Shown one piece after another: positions 16,877 to 27,749 of a stretch of 64,000 nucleotides of DNA. This DNA is from Coriobacteriaceae bacterium AM113-163 (GTDB taxonomy: Bacteria > Actinomycetota > Coriobacteriia > Coriobacteriales > Coriobacteriaceae): NCBI GenBank assembly GCA_027673765.1, contig JAQDWB010000005.1, positions 1 through 64,000 on the forward strand. The letters run 5' to 3'. The notes below the pieces were generated by a model that saw only the letters and a list, made by a program, of their open reading frames with translations, ran no database searches and was not told where the DNA came from. Position 1 is the stretch's first letter, and the number at the start of each line of letters is the position of its first letter. A program made the position numbers and the translations under genes.

Positions 16877-16948
16877 TTGGCGGGTGTTGCGGGGCTGTTC
16901 GCCGCATTGCCGCCGCACCGGGGGTGTGCAGACCGTAAGATAGTCCTA

Positions 16949-16963
16949 TTGACAGCCTGTCAA
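16949..16963. promoter_or_regulatory. Palindromic operator candidate
   Basis: TTGACAGCCTGTCAA is a perfect 7+1+7 palindrome ending 17 bases before the GTG of the first oxidoreductase gene. Its position suggests binding by a dimeric repressor that controls the operon. No regulator gene is adjacent. Confidence 0.5.
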
Positions 16964-16980
16964 CTTGTCTGGGAGGCACT

Positions 16981-18435
16981 GTGACAGAAACGTTTGATAT
17001 CGCGATTGTCGGCGCGGGCATCACCGGATGCGCCATCGCGCGGCAGCTCGCGCGCTATGACCTGTCCATTTGTGTGGTCGAGGCAGCCAACGATATTGCG
17101 CTGGGCGCGTCGAAGGCCAACGGCGGCCTGGTGCACGCTGGCTACGATCCGGCGCCGGGCACCGTAAAGGCGCAGGTCAACGCCCGTGGCTGCGAGTTGT
17201 ACGGTACGTGGGCGCAGGAGCTAGGCTTTCTGTTCCGCCGCACCGGGTCGATGGTGTTGGGCATTAACGACGAGGACCGCGCGCATCTGGAAAAGCTGCG
17301 CCAGAATGGCCTGGCCAACGGGGTGCCCGAGCTGTCAATCGTCGGACCCGACCGCATCCACGAATTAGAACCGCGCGCCAGTACCAAGGCGACATGCGCG
17401 CTGTGGTGCCCCTCGACTGGGTTTGTCGACCCGTTTGAGGTTGCCATCGCCGCACTGGAGAACGCCGTGGCCAACGGGGTGACGTTTATGCGCTCCGCAC
17501 CCGTGAAGGTGATTGAAGTCGCGGGGTCGGGCGGAGACGCGCACTTTACGTTGGCAACCCCCGCTGGCAACGTGCGCTGCCGCTACCTGATCAACGCCGC
17601 GGGCAACGGAGCCGCGGACATCTCGCATATGGCGGGCGCCGAGGAGTTCCATATGGTCTGGCGTCAGGGCAACATCGTGGTGCTGGACAAGGAGCCGCGC
17701 ACGCTCATGCCGCTCTACCCCGTTCCGACGCCGATATCGAAAGGCGTCATCGTGACGGGGACCGTTCATGGCAACACCGTGATTACCGCGACGGCCGCCG
17801 TGCGCGAGCCGGGCGACACGCAGACCTATGCGAGCGATGTAAACGCGCTGCTGACCGGCGCGCGCAAGCTGGTGCCCGACCTGGACACGCGCCGCGTGGT
17901 GCGCGCGTTTGCCGGCGGGCGCCCGGTCATTCAGGGAACGAACGACTTCTTTATTGGACAGTCGGCCGTGGTGCCGGGGCTGTTCCAGGCGGCAGGTATT
18001 CAGTCGCCGGGCGTGGCGAGCGCGCCGGCCATTGCCGAGCGCATGGAGCGCGTGATGCGCGAGGCGGGCGTTGCTTTGCGCGAAAGGGCCGATTGGGACC
18101 CGATTCGCCGCGCGCCGGACGACTTTGACCGCGTGCCGCTTGCGCGCAAGGAAGAGCTCATTGAATCCGACCCCGCTTGGGGGCAAATCGTCTGCCGCTG
18201 CGAGACGGTGCCCGAAGCCGAGATTGTGGCCGCGATCCGACGCCAGCCGGGCGCGGTTTCGGTCGAGGGCGTCAAGCGCCGCTGCCGTGCCGGCATGGGT
18301 CGGTGCCAGAGCGGCTTTTGCCAGAGCCGTGTGGTGGCGATCCTGGCGCGCGAGCTGGGCTGCGACCCCAGCGAAGTGCTGTTGGAAGATGCCGGATCTT
18401 GGTTGGTCGAGGGACCGCTGAAGGGGGTGCGCTAG
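16981..18435 (+). CDS. FAD-dependent glycerol-3-phosphate dehydrogenase-like oxidoreductase (GlpA/LhgO family) with BFD-type domain
   Basis: 484 residues. N-terminal FAD-binding motif DIAIVGAGITGCAIARQLA, DAO-type fold, and a C-terminal BFD-like [2Fe-2S] domain (VCRCETVPEAEIVAAIRR ... CRAGMGRCQSGFC) at about residues 400-450. This architecture occurs in GlpA-like proteins that oxidise glycerol-3-phosphate or related hydroxy acids. It starts at GTG 16981 after GGGAGG. The next gene follows with one base between them, and a DUF1667 protein is third, a trio seen in anaerobes. L-2-hydroxyglutarate oxidase activity is an alternative. Confidence 0.85.
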   Translation: MTETFDIAIVGAGITGCAIARQLARYDLSICVVEAANDIALGASKANGGLVHAGYDPAPGTVKAQVNARGCELYGTWAQELGFLFRRTGSMVLGINDEDRAHLEKLRQNGLANGVPELSIVGPDRIHELEPRASTKATCALWCPSTGFVDPFEVAIAALENAVANGVTFMRSAPVKVIEVAGSGGDAHFTLATPAGNVRCRYLINAAGNGAADISHMAGAEEFHMVWRQGNIVVLDKEPRTLMPLYPVPTPISKGVIVTGTVHGNTVITATAAVREPGDTQTYASDVNALLTGARKLVPDLDTRRVVRAFAGGRPVIQGTNDFFIGQSAVVPGLFQAAGIQSPGVASAPAIAERMERVMREAGVALRERADWDPIRRAPDDFDRVPLARKEELIESDPAWGQIVCRCETVPEAEIVAAIRRQPGAVSVEGVKRRCRAGMGRCQSGFCQSRVVAILARELGCDPSEVLLEDAGSWLVEGPLKGVR

Positions 18436-18436
18436 G

Positions 18437-19789
18437 ATGGCGGAATTCGGATCGAGCGCGATTGATAGCGATACCGTTGAGGCAGTCCCCACGCAGGCCT
18501 TCGATGTGGTCGTCATCGGAGGCGGCCCCGCCGGCATGGCGGCCGCGCTTGCCGCGCAAAAGGCCGGTGCGCGCGTGGCCATCGTGGAGCGCGAGCAGCA
18601 TCTGGGCGGCATCCTGCGACAGTGCATTCACCCGGGCTTTGGACTGTCGCACTTTAAGCAGGAACTCACCGGTCCCGAGTACGCGCAGCGCTTTATCGAC
18701 CAGGTGCGCGCGACCAACATTGCGCTGTTCTTGGACAGCATGGTGATAGGGGTTGATTCGGGCGAGTCCGCGGAAGACGCCGCGGTCCACACCGTCACGC
18801 TCATGAGCCCCACCGGTATGCTGCAGCTCATCGGGCGCGCGGTCGTCCTTGCCATGGGTTGCCGCGAGCGCACGCGCAGCGAGATCAAGATCCCCGGCAG
18901 CCGACCCGCCGGCGTGTTTACGGCCGGCCTAGCGCAGCGATACATCAATATCGAGAACCTCAAACCCGGCTCGCGCGCCGTCATTTTGGGCTCGGGCGAC
19001 ATCGGGCTGATCATGGCGCGCCGCTGCACGCTCGAGGGGATTTCGGTCGAGGGTGTGTACGAGCTCATGCCGTTCGCCAACGGCCTGCGTCGCAATGTTA
19101 AGAACTGCCTGGACGACTTTGGCATTCCGCTGCACCTGTCCACCACCGTCACGCGCGTGATCGGACACGATCGCGTGGAGGCCGTCGAGGTGAGCCAAGT
19201 CGACGAGCACCTGGCACCCATTCCGGGAACCGAGCGCGTTGTTCCGTGCGACACGCTGCTGCTTTCGGTGGGTCTGATTCCCGAAAACGAGCTTTCGGTA
19301 GGCGCGGGCGTTGAGCTTGACCCACGTACGCGCGGCGCCGTGGTGGACCAGAACCTGCAAACGGGCGTGCCGGGCATCTTTGCCTGCGGCAACGTGCTGC
19401 ACGTGCACGACCTGGCAGACAATGTAACGACCGAGTCCGAGCGCGCCGGCGCGGCCGCGGCGGCGTACGCGCTGGGTGGCAGCGCGGATGTCGAGACGGG
19501 CGCGAATTGCCAGCTCACGGTCTCCCCTGCCGGTATCGCGGGATACGCGCTGCCGGGACGCATTACGGCTGTGGCACTCACCAAGCTCAACTTCCGCGTG
19601 CGCCGACCGGTCGACGCCGCCCGCGTGCGCATTCTGGCAGGCGACGAGGAGCTGTTTGCAGGCAAGGTCCGCCCGTTTAAACCGAGCGTAATGGAGAGCT
19701 TCCCACTACCGGCAAAGGTAATTCAGCGCGCACTCGACCTGGGTGTTAACGAGATTGTCCTGTCCGTCGACCCCGTTGAGGAGGCGTAG
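18437..19789 (+). CDS. FAD/NAD(P)-dependent oxidoreductase partner subunit
   Basis: 450 residues with two nucleotide-binding folds: FDVVVIGGGPAGMAAALAAQ near residue 23 for FAD and AVILGSGDIGLIMARRC near residue 180 for NAD(P). A further FAD-contact motif (GIFACGNVLHVHD) is near residue 310. It resembles COG0446 pyridine nucleotide-disulphide oxidoreductases lacking the redox-active Cys pair. As second gene of the trio it probably passes electrons between the GlpA-like enzyme and a nicotinamide or other carrier. Confidence 0.85.
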   Translation: MAEFGSSAIDSDTVEAVPTQAFDVVVIGGGPAGMAAALAAQKAGARVAIVEREQHLGGILRQCIHPGFGLSHFKQELTGPEYAQRFIDQVRATNIALFLDSMVIGVDSGESAEDAAVHTVTLMSPTGMLQLIGRAVVLAMGCRERTRSEIKIPGSRPAGVFTAGLAQRYINIENLKPGSRAVILGSGDIGLIMARRCTLEGISVEGVYELMPFANGLRRNVKNCLDDFGIPLHLSTTVTRVIGHDRVEAVEVSQVDEHLAPIPGTERVVPCDTLLLSVGLIPENELSVGAGVELDPRTRGAVVDQNLQTGVPGIFACGNVLHVHDLADNVTTESERAGAAAAAYALGGSADVETGANCQLTVSPAGIAGYALPGRITAVALTKLNFRVRRPVDAARVRILAGDEELFAGKVRPFKPSVMESFPLPAKVIQRALDLGVNEIVLSVDPVEEA

Positions 19790-19793
19790 AGTC

Positions 19794-20192
19794 ATGAGCA
19801 CAAACGCGATTGAAACGCTGCAATTCAACTGCACCACCTGCCCATCCGAGTGCCTCCTGACCGTGGAGGTCGAGCGCAGCGCAGACGGCGCCGTGGTAGA
19901 GGTGCGCTCCGTAACCGGCAACAGCTGTCCGCGTGGCGATAAGTTCGCGCATCAGGAGCTCACCTGCCCCATGCGCGTGCTTACCACCACCGTGGCCGTA
20001 TCCGGCGGCGACGAGGCGCTGCTGCCCGTGCGCACGGCCGAAGCCATCCCGCTGGCACTCCATGCCCAGGCGATGGACCTCATCCGCGGCCTGGTCGTCG
20101 ACGCCCCCATCCGCATGGGCGACGTCGTGCTGGAAGATCTTCTCGGCACCAACATTGACCTAGTCGCCAGCATGGACATCGACCCAGCCTAA
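19794..20192 (+). CDS. DUF1667 protein, third gene of the GlpA-like trio
   Basis: 132 residues. Four cysteines in CTTCPSEC (near residue 13) and CPRGDKFAHQELTCP are spaced as for a metal or iron-sulfur centre. The family (COG3862) is tied to glycerol-3-phosphate dehydrogenase-like operons, where it is thought to be an electron-transfer or assembly subunit; direct evidence is lacking. ATG 19794 is preceded by GAGGAGG. The gene starts 4 bases after the previous stop. Confidence 0.85.
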   Translation: MSTNAIETLQFNCTTCPSECLLTVEVERSADGAVVEVRSVTGNSCPRGDKFAHQELTCPMRVLTTTVAVSGGDEALLPVRTAEAIPLALHAQAMDLIRGLVVDAPIRMGDVVLEDLLGTNIDLVASMDIDPA

Positions 20193-20321
20193 GCAGCAAA
20201 TTTGGGACGGGGCTCTTTTAGCTGCTTTTGCAAGGAGTGTCCCCAGGTGCCGGCATAAAAGGAACGTCCCTGTGTGCCGGGCTTGGGATACCATGGTGGC
20301 ACTCTAGCGAAAGGATGTTTC
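20193..20321. repeat. REP-like intergenic sequence
   Basis: Contains AATTTGGGACGGGGCT (20199-20214), also present in reverse at 21654-21669, followed by GTGTCCCCAGGTGCCGGC and GGAACGTCCCTGTGTGCCGG, which contain similar short GTCCC/GGGAC palindromes. Typical of repetitive extragenic palindromes. A promoter for the following peptidase gene may be inside but none is clear. Confidence 0.55.
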
Positions 20322-21410
20322 ATGGCACATGTCGATGACCAGCGTGTGGCGCGCGTGCTCAATGCGCTCGAGGCTCAGCACCCCGGCGCACAGCTGCTCG
20401 TAAACGACCCGTGGTCGATCTATTACCTAACCGGCTTTTATGCCGATATGTTCGAGCGTTTTTGCGGTGTGCTGCTCGCGCGCGATTGCGAACCCGTGAT
20501 CTTGGTCAACGCCCTGCATCAGCTGCCCGAGTATGACAATGCCCGCGTCGCCTACCACACCGATACCGACGTCGTAACCGACGCCATCGCACGCGAGGTC
20601 AATCCTGCCAAGCCCCTCGGCATCGATACCGTTATGCGCTCCGGCTTTTTGATGCCCCTCATGGAGCGCCATGCTGCGAGCGAGTTTTTCCTGGGCGACT
20701 TTGCCGTCACCGCCGCGCGTACCCACAAGGATGCCGCCGAGCAGGAGCTCATGCGCGTGTCCTCAGCTGCTAACGACGCCGTAATGGCCGATGCCATCAA
20801 ACTCGTCCACGAGGGCGTGACGGAGCGCGAAATCGCCGACCAGATGCTCGGCTTGTATCGCAAGCACGGCTGCGAGGGCTTTAGCTTTCCTCCCATCGTA
20901 AGCTTTGGCGCCAACGCCGGCGACCCGCACCACGAGCCCGACGGCACCGTGCTCAAGCGCGGCAACGTGGTGCTGTTCGACATTGGCGGACGCCATCGCA
21001 ACTACTGCTCGGACATGACGCGCACGTTCTTTTGGGGCGAGCCGGACGAGGAAACGGCGCGCATCTACGATATCGCGCGCCGCGCCAACGAGGCGGCCGA
21101 GGCGCTCATCGCGCCGGGCGTGCGCATGTGCGACCTGGACCGTGCCGCGCGCGGTGTGATTGAAGACGCGGGCTACGGCAAGTACTTTACGCATCGCCTG
21201 GGCCACTCGATCGGCCTGCAGGACCATGAACCGGGCGACGTCTCGCTGGTCAACGAGCAGGTCGTAGAGCCAGGCATGACGTTCTCCATCGAACCGGGCA
21301 TCTATCTCCCCGGCCGCACCGGCGTCCGCATCGAGGACTTGGCCCTGGTGACCGAGTCCGGCGTCGAGATTCTCAACGCCTACCCCCACGATCCGGTCCG
21401 CCTAGACTAG
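20322..21410 (+). CDS. M24 family aminopeptidase (Xaa-Pro peptidase-like)
   Basis: 362 residues. An N-terminal creatinase-like domain is followed by the pita-bread metallopeptidase domain. Metal ligands are visible in VVLFDIGGRHRNYCSDMTRT (two Asp), HRLGHSIGLQDHE (His), FSIEPGIYLPG (Glu) and VRIEDLALV (Glu). It would remove N-terminal residues, usually before proline, from short peptides in the cytoplasm. ATG 20322 has AAAGGA upstream; the frame from 20274 includes REP-like sequence. Monocistronic, ending at hairpins. Confidence 0.9.
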   Translation: MAHVDDQRVARVLNALEAQHPGAQLLVNDPWSIYYLTGFYADMFERFCGVLLARDCEPVILVNALHQLPEYDNARVAYHTDTDVVTDAIAREVNPAKPLGIDTVMRSGFLMPLMERHAASEFFLGDFAVTAARTHKDAAEQELMRVSSAANDAVMADAIKLVHEGVTEREIADQMLGLYRKHGCEGFSFPPIVSFGANAGDPHHEPDGTVLKRGNVVLFDIGGRHRNYCSDMTRTFFWGEPDEETARIYDIARRANEAAEALIAPGVRMCDLDRAARGVIEDAGYGKYFTHRLGHSIGLQDHEPGDVSLVNEQVVEPGMTFSIEPGIYLPGRTGVRIEDLALVTESGVEILNAYPHDPVRLD

Positions 21411-21413
21411 GCA

Positions 21414-21444
21414 ATGCGGCAAAGGGGCTGTCCCTTTGCCGCAT
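21414..21444. repeat. 12-bp perfect hairpin just past the peptidase gene
   Basis: ATGCGGCAAAGG and CCTTTGCCGCAT surround GGCTGTC. Similar in style to the GTCCC-type REP elements at 20,200 and 35,630. It has no T-run. Confidence 0.6.
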
Positions 21445-21459
21445 CCTGCCAACGATTCA

Positions 21460-21617
21460 CCACGAAAGCGGGCTATCTACTACGTTTAACCCGCATAGGT
21501 CGACCATGCGGGTCTTTTTTAAAAATCAGCAAGCCGTCTACCTGCGATTTTGATTTCACGATTTTCCGTGTGGTCGAGAGTAGTCGCCAAAACGTAGTAG
21601 ATAAGCCCATTTCGTGG
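21460..21617. repeat. MITE-like 158-base palindromic element
   Basis: Terminal arms at 21460-21487 and 21590-21617 start with CCACGAAA and end with ATCTACTACGTTT (reverse complement on the right), with small differences in between. The interior holds a terminator hairpin and no open frame of note. The structure resembles a non-autonomous mobile element or large REP. No transposase is in the window. Confidence 0.6.
21489..21520 (+). terminator. Intrinsic terminator after the peptidase gene
   Basis: ACCCGCAT-aggtcgacc-ATGCGGGT followed by CTTTTTT. It is inside the MITE-like palindrome, so the element supplies the terminator for the plus-strand gene. Confidence 0.8.
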
Positions 21618-21653
21618 CAAGCAAGTCAACTCGAGGAGCAGGGTAGTCAAAAT

Positions 21654-21669
21654 AGCCCCGTCCCAAATT
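21654..21669. repeat. Copy of the GGGACGGGGCT REP-like motif
   Basis: AGCCCCGTCCCAAATT, the exact reverse complement of 20199-20214. Confidence 0.7.
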
Positions 21670-21681
21670 GACTACTTTTAA

Positions 21682-21746
21682 GTTGCGGTGATATACGGAC
21701 TGTTTGAGGCTTCTGGCTTGTAAAACAGTCCGTATTTCACCGCAAC
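21682..21746. repeat. 24-bp inverted repeat downstream of folC
   Basis: Arms at 21682-21705 and 21723-21746 begin GTTGCGGTGA and end CGGACTGTTT, with a single mismatch and a 17-base loop. It lies 16 bases past the folC stop (minus strand), so it may act as terminator or transcript stabiliser. The sequence TAAGTTGCGGTG at its edge recurs near 59,331. Confidence 0.7.
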
Positions 21747-21761
21747 CGATGAGGGGATGGG

Positions 21762-23120
21762 TTAACGGAGCAGCCCCGCTACTTCGCCGGCTAGGGTGAT
21801 GGTGCCGGCTGCTACGAAGGGCTCGCCCGCGGCATCGAAGGCAGCGAGGGCCTCGGACACGCTCGGATACACGCCCGCGAGCTTGTCGGCGTCCACAAGT
21901 GCGGCAAGCTCCTCTGCCGGCAGGGCGCGGTCGGAATCGGTCTGGGTCACAACCACGCGCGGGAAGGCCGGGATCAGTACGTCAACGATGCCTGCCACGT
22001 CCTTGTCGGCCAGCGCAGCGCACAGCAGCGTGGGGCGATTCTCCACGCACGAATCGATCTCGTCCAGTGCGCTCACAAAGTTCTCGCAGCTCTGAGGGTT
22101 ATGACAGGCGTCGATCAGCTTGAGCGGATTGGTTCCCAGCACATCAAAGCGACCCGGCGTGGGGCAGCCCATAAGCGACGCATCGAGCTTGTCATGATCG
22201 AGCTCGCGACCCAGATACCCCTCGCAAAGCATAATCGCACACGCGGCATTCTGCGGCTGATACGCCGGCTTAACCATACGCGACGTATAGATGGCACGCG
22301 GCGTAGTACAGCTAAACTCCACGGTATCGCCCACGTGCTCCGGCACCTTGGTCGTGGCATGGTTCACCACCAGCGGCACTATGCCGCACTCGCGACAACG
22401 CGCGTCCATCACGCGCTGAACGCTCGCCTCGTGCGTGCCCTCGCCCAGTACAACCAAGCGTCCGGGCTTAATGACCGCAGCCTTCTCCCCCGCAATGGCC
22501 TCGAGCGTGTCACCCAGGATGCGGGTGTGGTCGAGCCCGATGCCGGTGATGGCAACGGCGACGGGATCGGTCGCACTCGTGGCGTCCCAACGGCCGCCCA
22601 TGCCAACCTCGAGCACGGCAACATCCACCGCGGCCTCGGCAAACACGACCAGCGCGGCAGCCGTCAGCAGGTCAAACGGCGTGATGGTATAGGCGCGCTC
22701 CCCCGCCGCCACACGGCGCGCATTCACGCGATGTCCCGCCTCGACGGCGGCGGAAACACCACGGGCAAACGCCTCATCACTCACGACGCGCCCATCGACC
22801 TCCATGCGCTCGGGATAGCGCACCAGCTGCGGCGACGTATACAGCGCGGTCTTGAGCCCCTCGCCCCGAAGGATGGCAGCCGAAAAACGCGTGGTCGAAG
22901 TCTTGCCATTGGTACCGGCAACCTGAATGCAATCGAAATGCTCGTCCGGACGTCCCAGCTCATCGAGCATATCGACAACCGTCTCAAGCAGAGGCCCAGC
23001 ATCCCCAGAAATCCGCCCCGTATCAGCAGCAAGTCCCACAGCCTCATCAAACGAAAGCAAATCAAACTCAAAAGGAACGGTATACAAGCCAGAACGCTTA
23101 GGCATTTTCAGAACCGCCAT
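21762..23120 (-). CDS. folC: Bifunctional folylpolyglutamate synthase / dihydrofolate synthase
   Basis: 452 residues of the Mur-ligase-like FolC family. The P-loop VAGTNGKTSTTRFSAAIL is near residue 66, with GRWDATSATDPVAVAITGIG in the middle, and the C-terminal ligand domain with DACHNPQS. It adds glutamates to folates (and possibly makes dihydrofolate) in the cytoplasm. No clear ribosome site precedes ATG 23120; ATG 23105 is an alternative. It lies downstream of valS on the same strand, separated by a structured gap. Confidence 0.92.
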   Translation of the reverse strand: MAVLKMPKRSGLYTVPFEFDLLSFDEAVGLAADTGRISGDAGPLLETVVDMLDELGRPDEHFDCIQVAGTNGKTSTTRFSAAILRGEGLKTALYTSPQLVRYPERMEVDGRVVSDEAFARGVSAAVEAGHRVNARRVAAGERAYTITPFDLLTAAALVVFAEAAVDVAVLEVGMGGRWDATSATDPVAVAITGIGLDHTRILGDTLEAIAGEKAAVIKPGRLVVLGEGTHEASVQRVMDARCRECGIVPLVVNHATTKVPEHVGDTVEFSCTTPRAIYTSRMVKPAYQPQNAACAIMLCEGYLGRELDHDKLDASLMGCPTPGRFDVLGTNPLKLIDACHNPQSCENFVSALDEIDSCVENRPTLLCAALADKDVAGIVDVLIPAFPRVVVTQTDSDRALPAEELAALVDADKLAGVYPSVSEALAAFDAAGEPFVAAGTITLAGEVAGLLR

Positions 23121-23162
23121 TCATAGAAAAATAAAACAGTATAGGTTGAGGATAGTCAGCGA

Positions 23163-23261
23163 AAACGCCTCTGATGAGCCAAGGTGCCGTGAAACAAGGG
23201 CGCATAGGGCTTATGCCCATGCGCCCGAAGTTGAACGGCAGATTGGCCATCAGAGGCGTTT
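23163..23261. repeat. 99-base stacked hairpin between valS and folC
   Basis: The ends AAACGCCTCTGATG and CATCAGAGGCGTTT pair perfectly. Further inside GCCAA/TTGGC, TGCCGT/ACGGCA and GGGCGCAT/ATGCGCCC also pair in register, closing on a small loop that itself has GGGC/GCCC. Read on the minus strand the stem ends in TTTT, so it could be a long terminator for valS, a structured RNA, or a cruciform repeat. A second hairpin, CCGCCGTTC-gtta-GAACGGCGG, lies at 23278-23299. Confidence 0.75.
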
Positions 23262-23351
23262 GCAGCGTCGAGCCAGCCGCCGTTCGTTAGAACGGCGGAA
23301 TAGGTGTCCGCAGTAGCGAGCAAAGCCCCAAACCGCGTCCCCCAGTACCGC

Positions 23352-26048
<2,697 letters not shown>

Positions 26049-26068
26049 ATATCTCTCCCTTGCCCGTC

Positions 26069-26184
26069 GGGGAGGAATGTAGGCCCGATTTTCGCTCGGT
26101 CAAGTCCTGGGCTCGCTCGAAGACCACATTAGGTGGTCTTCGGCTCGTGCGGAATCTACGAAAATCGGGCCTACATTCCTCCCC
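26069..26184. repeat. 116-base palindromic element in the valS leader
   Basis: Perfect 26-base arms at 26069-26094 and 26159-26184 (GGGGAGGAATG... and its complement). The centre has a second hairpin, CGAAGACCAC (26118-26127) with GTGGTCTTCG (26133-26142). It is 20 bases upstream of valS. No T-box signature is present. The perfect arms look like a recently inserted or actively maintained repeat. Confidence 0.85.
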
Positions 26185-26277
26185 TTAGGTATCGATTACT
26201 TCAGTCTGATATGACTTCGCTGAGGCTTAAACAAACACACAGAATAGCACAGGTAGTTGGGGTTATTGCGTATATAT

Positions 26278-26314
26278 AAAATAGCCTCCGACCGCGGGTG
26301 GTCAGAGGCTATTT
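26278..26314 (-). terminator. clpX intrinsic terminator
   Basis: On the minus strand AAATAGCCTCTGACC, loop, GGTCGGAGGCTATTTT, starting 21 bases past the clpX stop; one mismatch in the stem. Confidence 0.88.
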
Positions 26315-26335
26315 GCAAACACGTTTTAGGCTGGT

Positions 26336-27748
26336 TTAGCCGTAGATGCGTTGGGGCTGTTCTTCGCCCTTAACCGCCGCTTCGGTTACGACGACCTTGG
26401 CAACGCCTTCCTCGCTGGGGAGGTCGAACATCGTCTGTTGCAGCACGTCCTCGCAGATGGCGCGCAGGCCGCGGGCGCCGGTCTTGCGGGCAAGCGCCAT
26501 GCGGGCGATCTCGTGCAGGGCCGCGTCCTCAAACTCAAGATCGACATCCTCGAGCTGGAACATCTTGCGGTACTGTCGCACCACAGCGTTCTTGGGCTCG
26601 ATCAGGATCGACACCAGGTCGTCCTCGTCAAGCGCCTGCGTCTGGGTGACGACGGGCGTACGGCCCACAAACTCGGGGATCATGCCAAAGGCGTTGAGGT
26701 CCTGCGGGAGCACCTGGCGCAGCAGGTCGTTCTCGTCGACCGAGGTGGGGCCGGCGATCTCGGAGTTAAAGCCCACGCCCTTGTTGCCCACGCGATCGGC
26801 AATGATCTTATCCAGACCCACAAAAGCACCGCCGCAGATGAACAGGATGTTCGTCGTGTCGATCTGCAGCAGCTCCTGTTGGGGATGCTTGCGGCCGCCG
26901 GTGGGCGGAACGCTGGCCACCGTGCCCTCAAGAATCTTAAGCAGTGCCTGCTGAACGCCCTCGCCCGAGACATCGCGGGTGATGGAGAGATTCTCGGCCT
27001 TGCGGGCGATCTTATCAATCTCGTCCACGTAGATAATGCCCACCTGAGCGCGCTCAATGTCGCCATCGGCAGCATTGATGAGCTTGAGCAGGATGTTCTC
27101 CACGTCCTCGCCAACGTAACCAGCCTCGGTGAGCGCGGTGGCATCGGCGATGGCAAACGGCACCTCGAGGATGCGCGCGAGCGTCTGGGCCAGCAGCGTC
27201 TTGCCGGTACCGGTGGGACCGAGCAGCAGGATGTTGGACTTGGCGAGCTCCACCTCGTCCATGTCATCGTCAAACTGGCCGCCCATGCCCGATGCCTCAT
27301 CAAAGGCGGACACCGCGGCACCGCCCTCGATCACGCGACGGTAGTGGTTGTACACGGCCACCGACATGGCGCGCTTGGCGTCCTCCTGCCCCATAACATA
27401 GGCCGAAAGCTCGTCATAGATCTCGTGCGGCGTCGGCACGTGCGTGATGACCTGACGGTCGTCCTCAAGCTCAAAGCCCTCGGCCTCGGGGTCAACGGCG
27501 GGCTGGGATGCAGCCTGGCCATGGTCGTTGAGGAAGCCCGGCAGCTTGCCGTTGCGGGCAGCGTCCATAAAGTCCGAAGCCAGTGACTCCTCCAGGATCT
27601 CGGAGCAAGCGGCGACGCACTCATCGCAGATAAAGATGTTGGTCGGACCCTTTACGAGACGACGGACCTGGCCCTGCTCTTTTCCGCAGAAGGAGCAGCG
27701 GATGGGGTTGCCGTTCTCGTCAAAGTTGTCCTGCATGTTACCGGCCAT
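26336..27748 (-). CDS. clpX: Clp protease ATP-binding subunit ClpX
   Basis: 470 residues. The N-terminal zinc-binding domain has CSFCGKEQ and CDECVAAC (residues 19-47). The AAA+ core has Walker A ([17 protein letters not shown]), Walker B ([13 protein letters not shown]) and sensor 2 ([10 protein letters not shown]). The hexamer unfolds proteins and feeds them to ClpP. It directly follows clpP (stop-to-start gap of one base) in the tig-clpP-clpX order common in bacteria, and ends at a strong terminator. The N-terminal linker is longer than in E. coli (424 residues). Confidence 0.97.
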   Translation of the reverse strand: MAGNMQDNFDENGNPIRCSFCGKEQGQVRRLVKGPTNIFICDECVAACSEILEESLASDFMDAARNGKLPGFLNDHGQAASQPAVDPEAEGFELEDDRQVITHVPTPHEIYDELSAYVMGQEDAKRAMSVAVYNHYRRVIEGGAAVSAFDEASGMGGQFDDDMDEVELAKSNILLLGPTGTGKTLLAQTLARILEVPFAIADATALTEAGYVGEDVENILLKLINAADGDIERAQVGIIYVDEIDKIARKAENLSITRDVSGEGVQQALLKILEGTVASVPPTGGRKHPQQELLQIDTTNILFICGGAFVGLDKIIADRVGNKGVGFNSEIAGPTSVDENDLLRQVLPQDLNAFGMIPEFVGRTPVVTQTQALDEDDLVSILIEPKNAVVRQYRKMFQLEDVDLEFEDAALHEIARMALARKTGARGLRAICEDVLQQTMFDLPSEEGVAKVVVTEAAVKGEEQPQRIYG

Positions 27749-27749
27749 C

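Noticed and set aside
16613..16918. A 101-residue open frame on the minus strand over the paired repeats
   Set aside because: It is made from the repeat units, has no ribosome site and no family-like composition; treated as an artefact of the repeats.
26049..26335. T-box riboswitch upstream of valS
   Set aside because: The gap is long and structured, but no TGGNACCGCG-type T-box sequence or specifier stem was found; the structure is a simple long palindrome.
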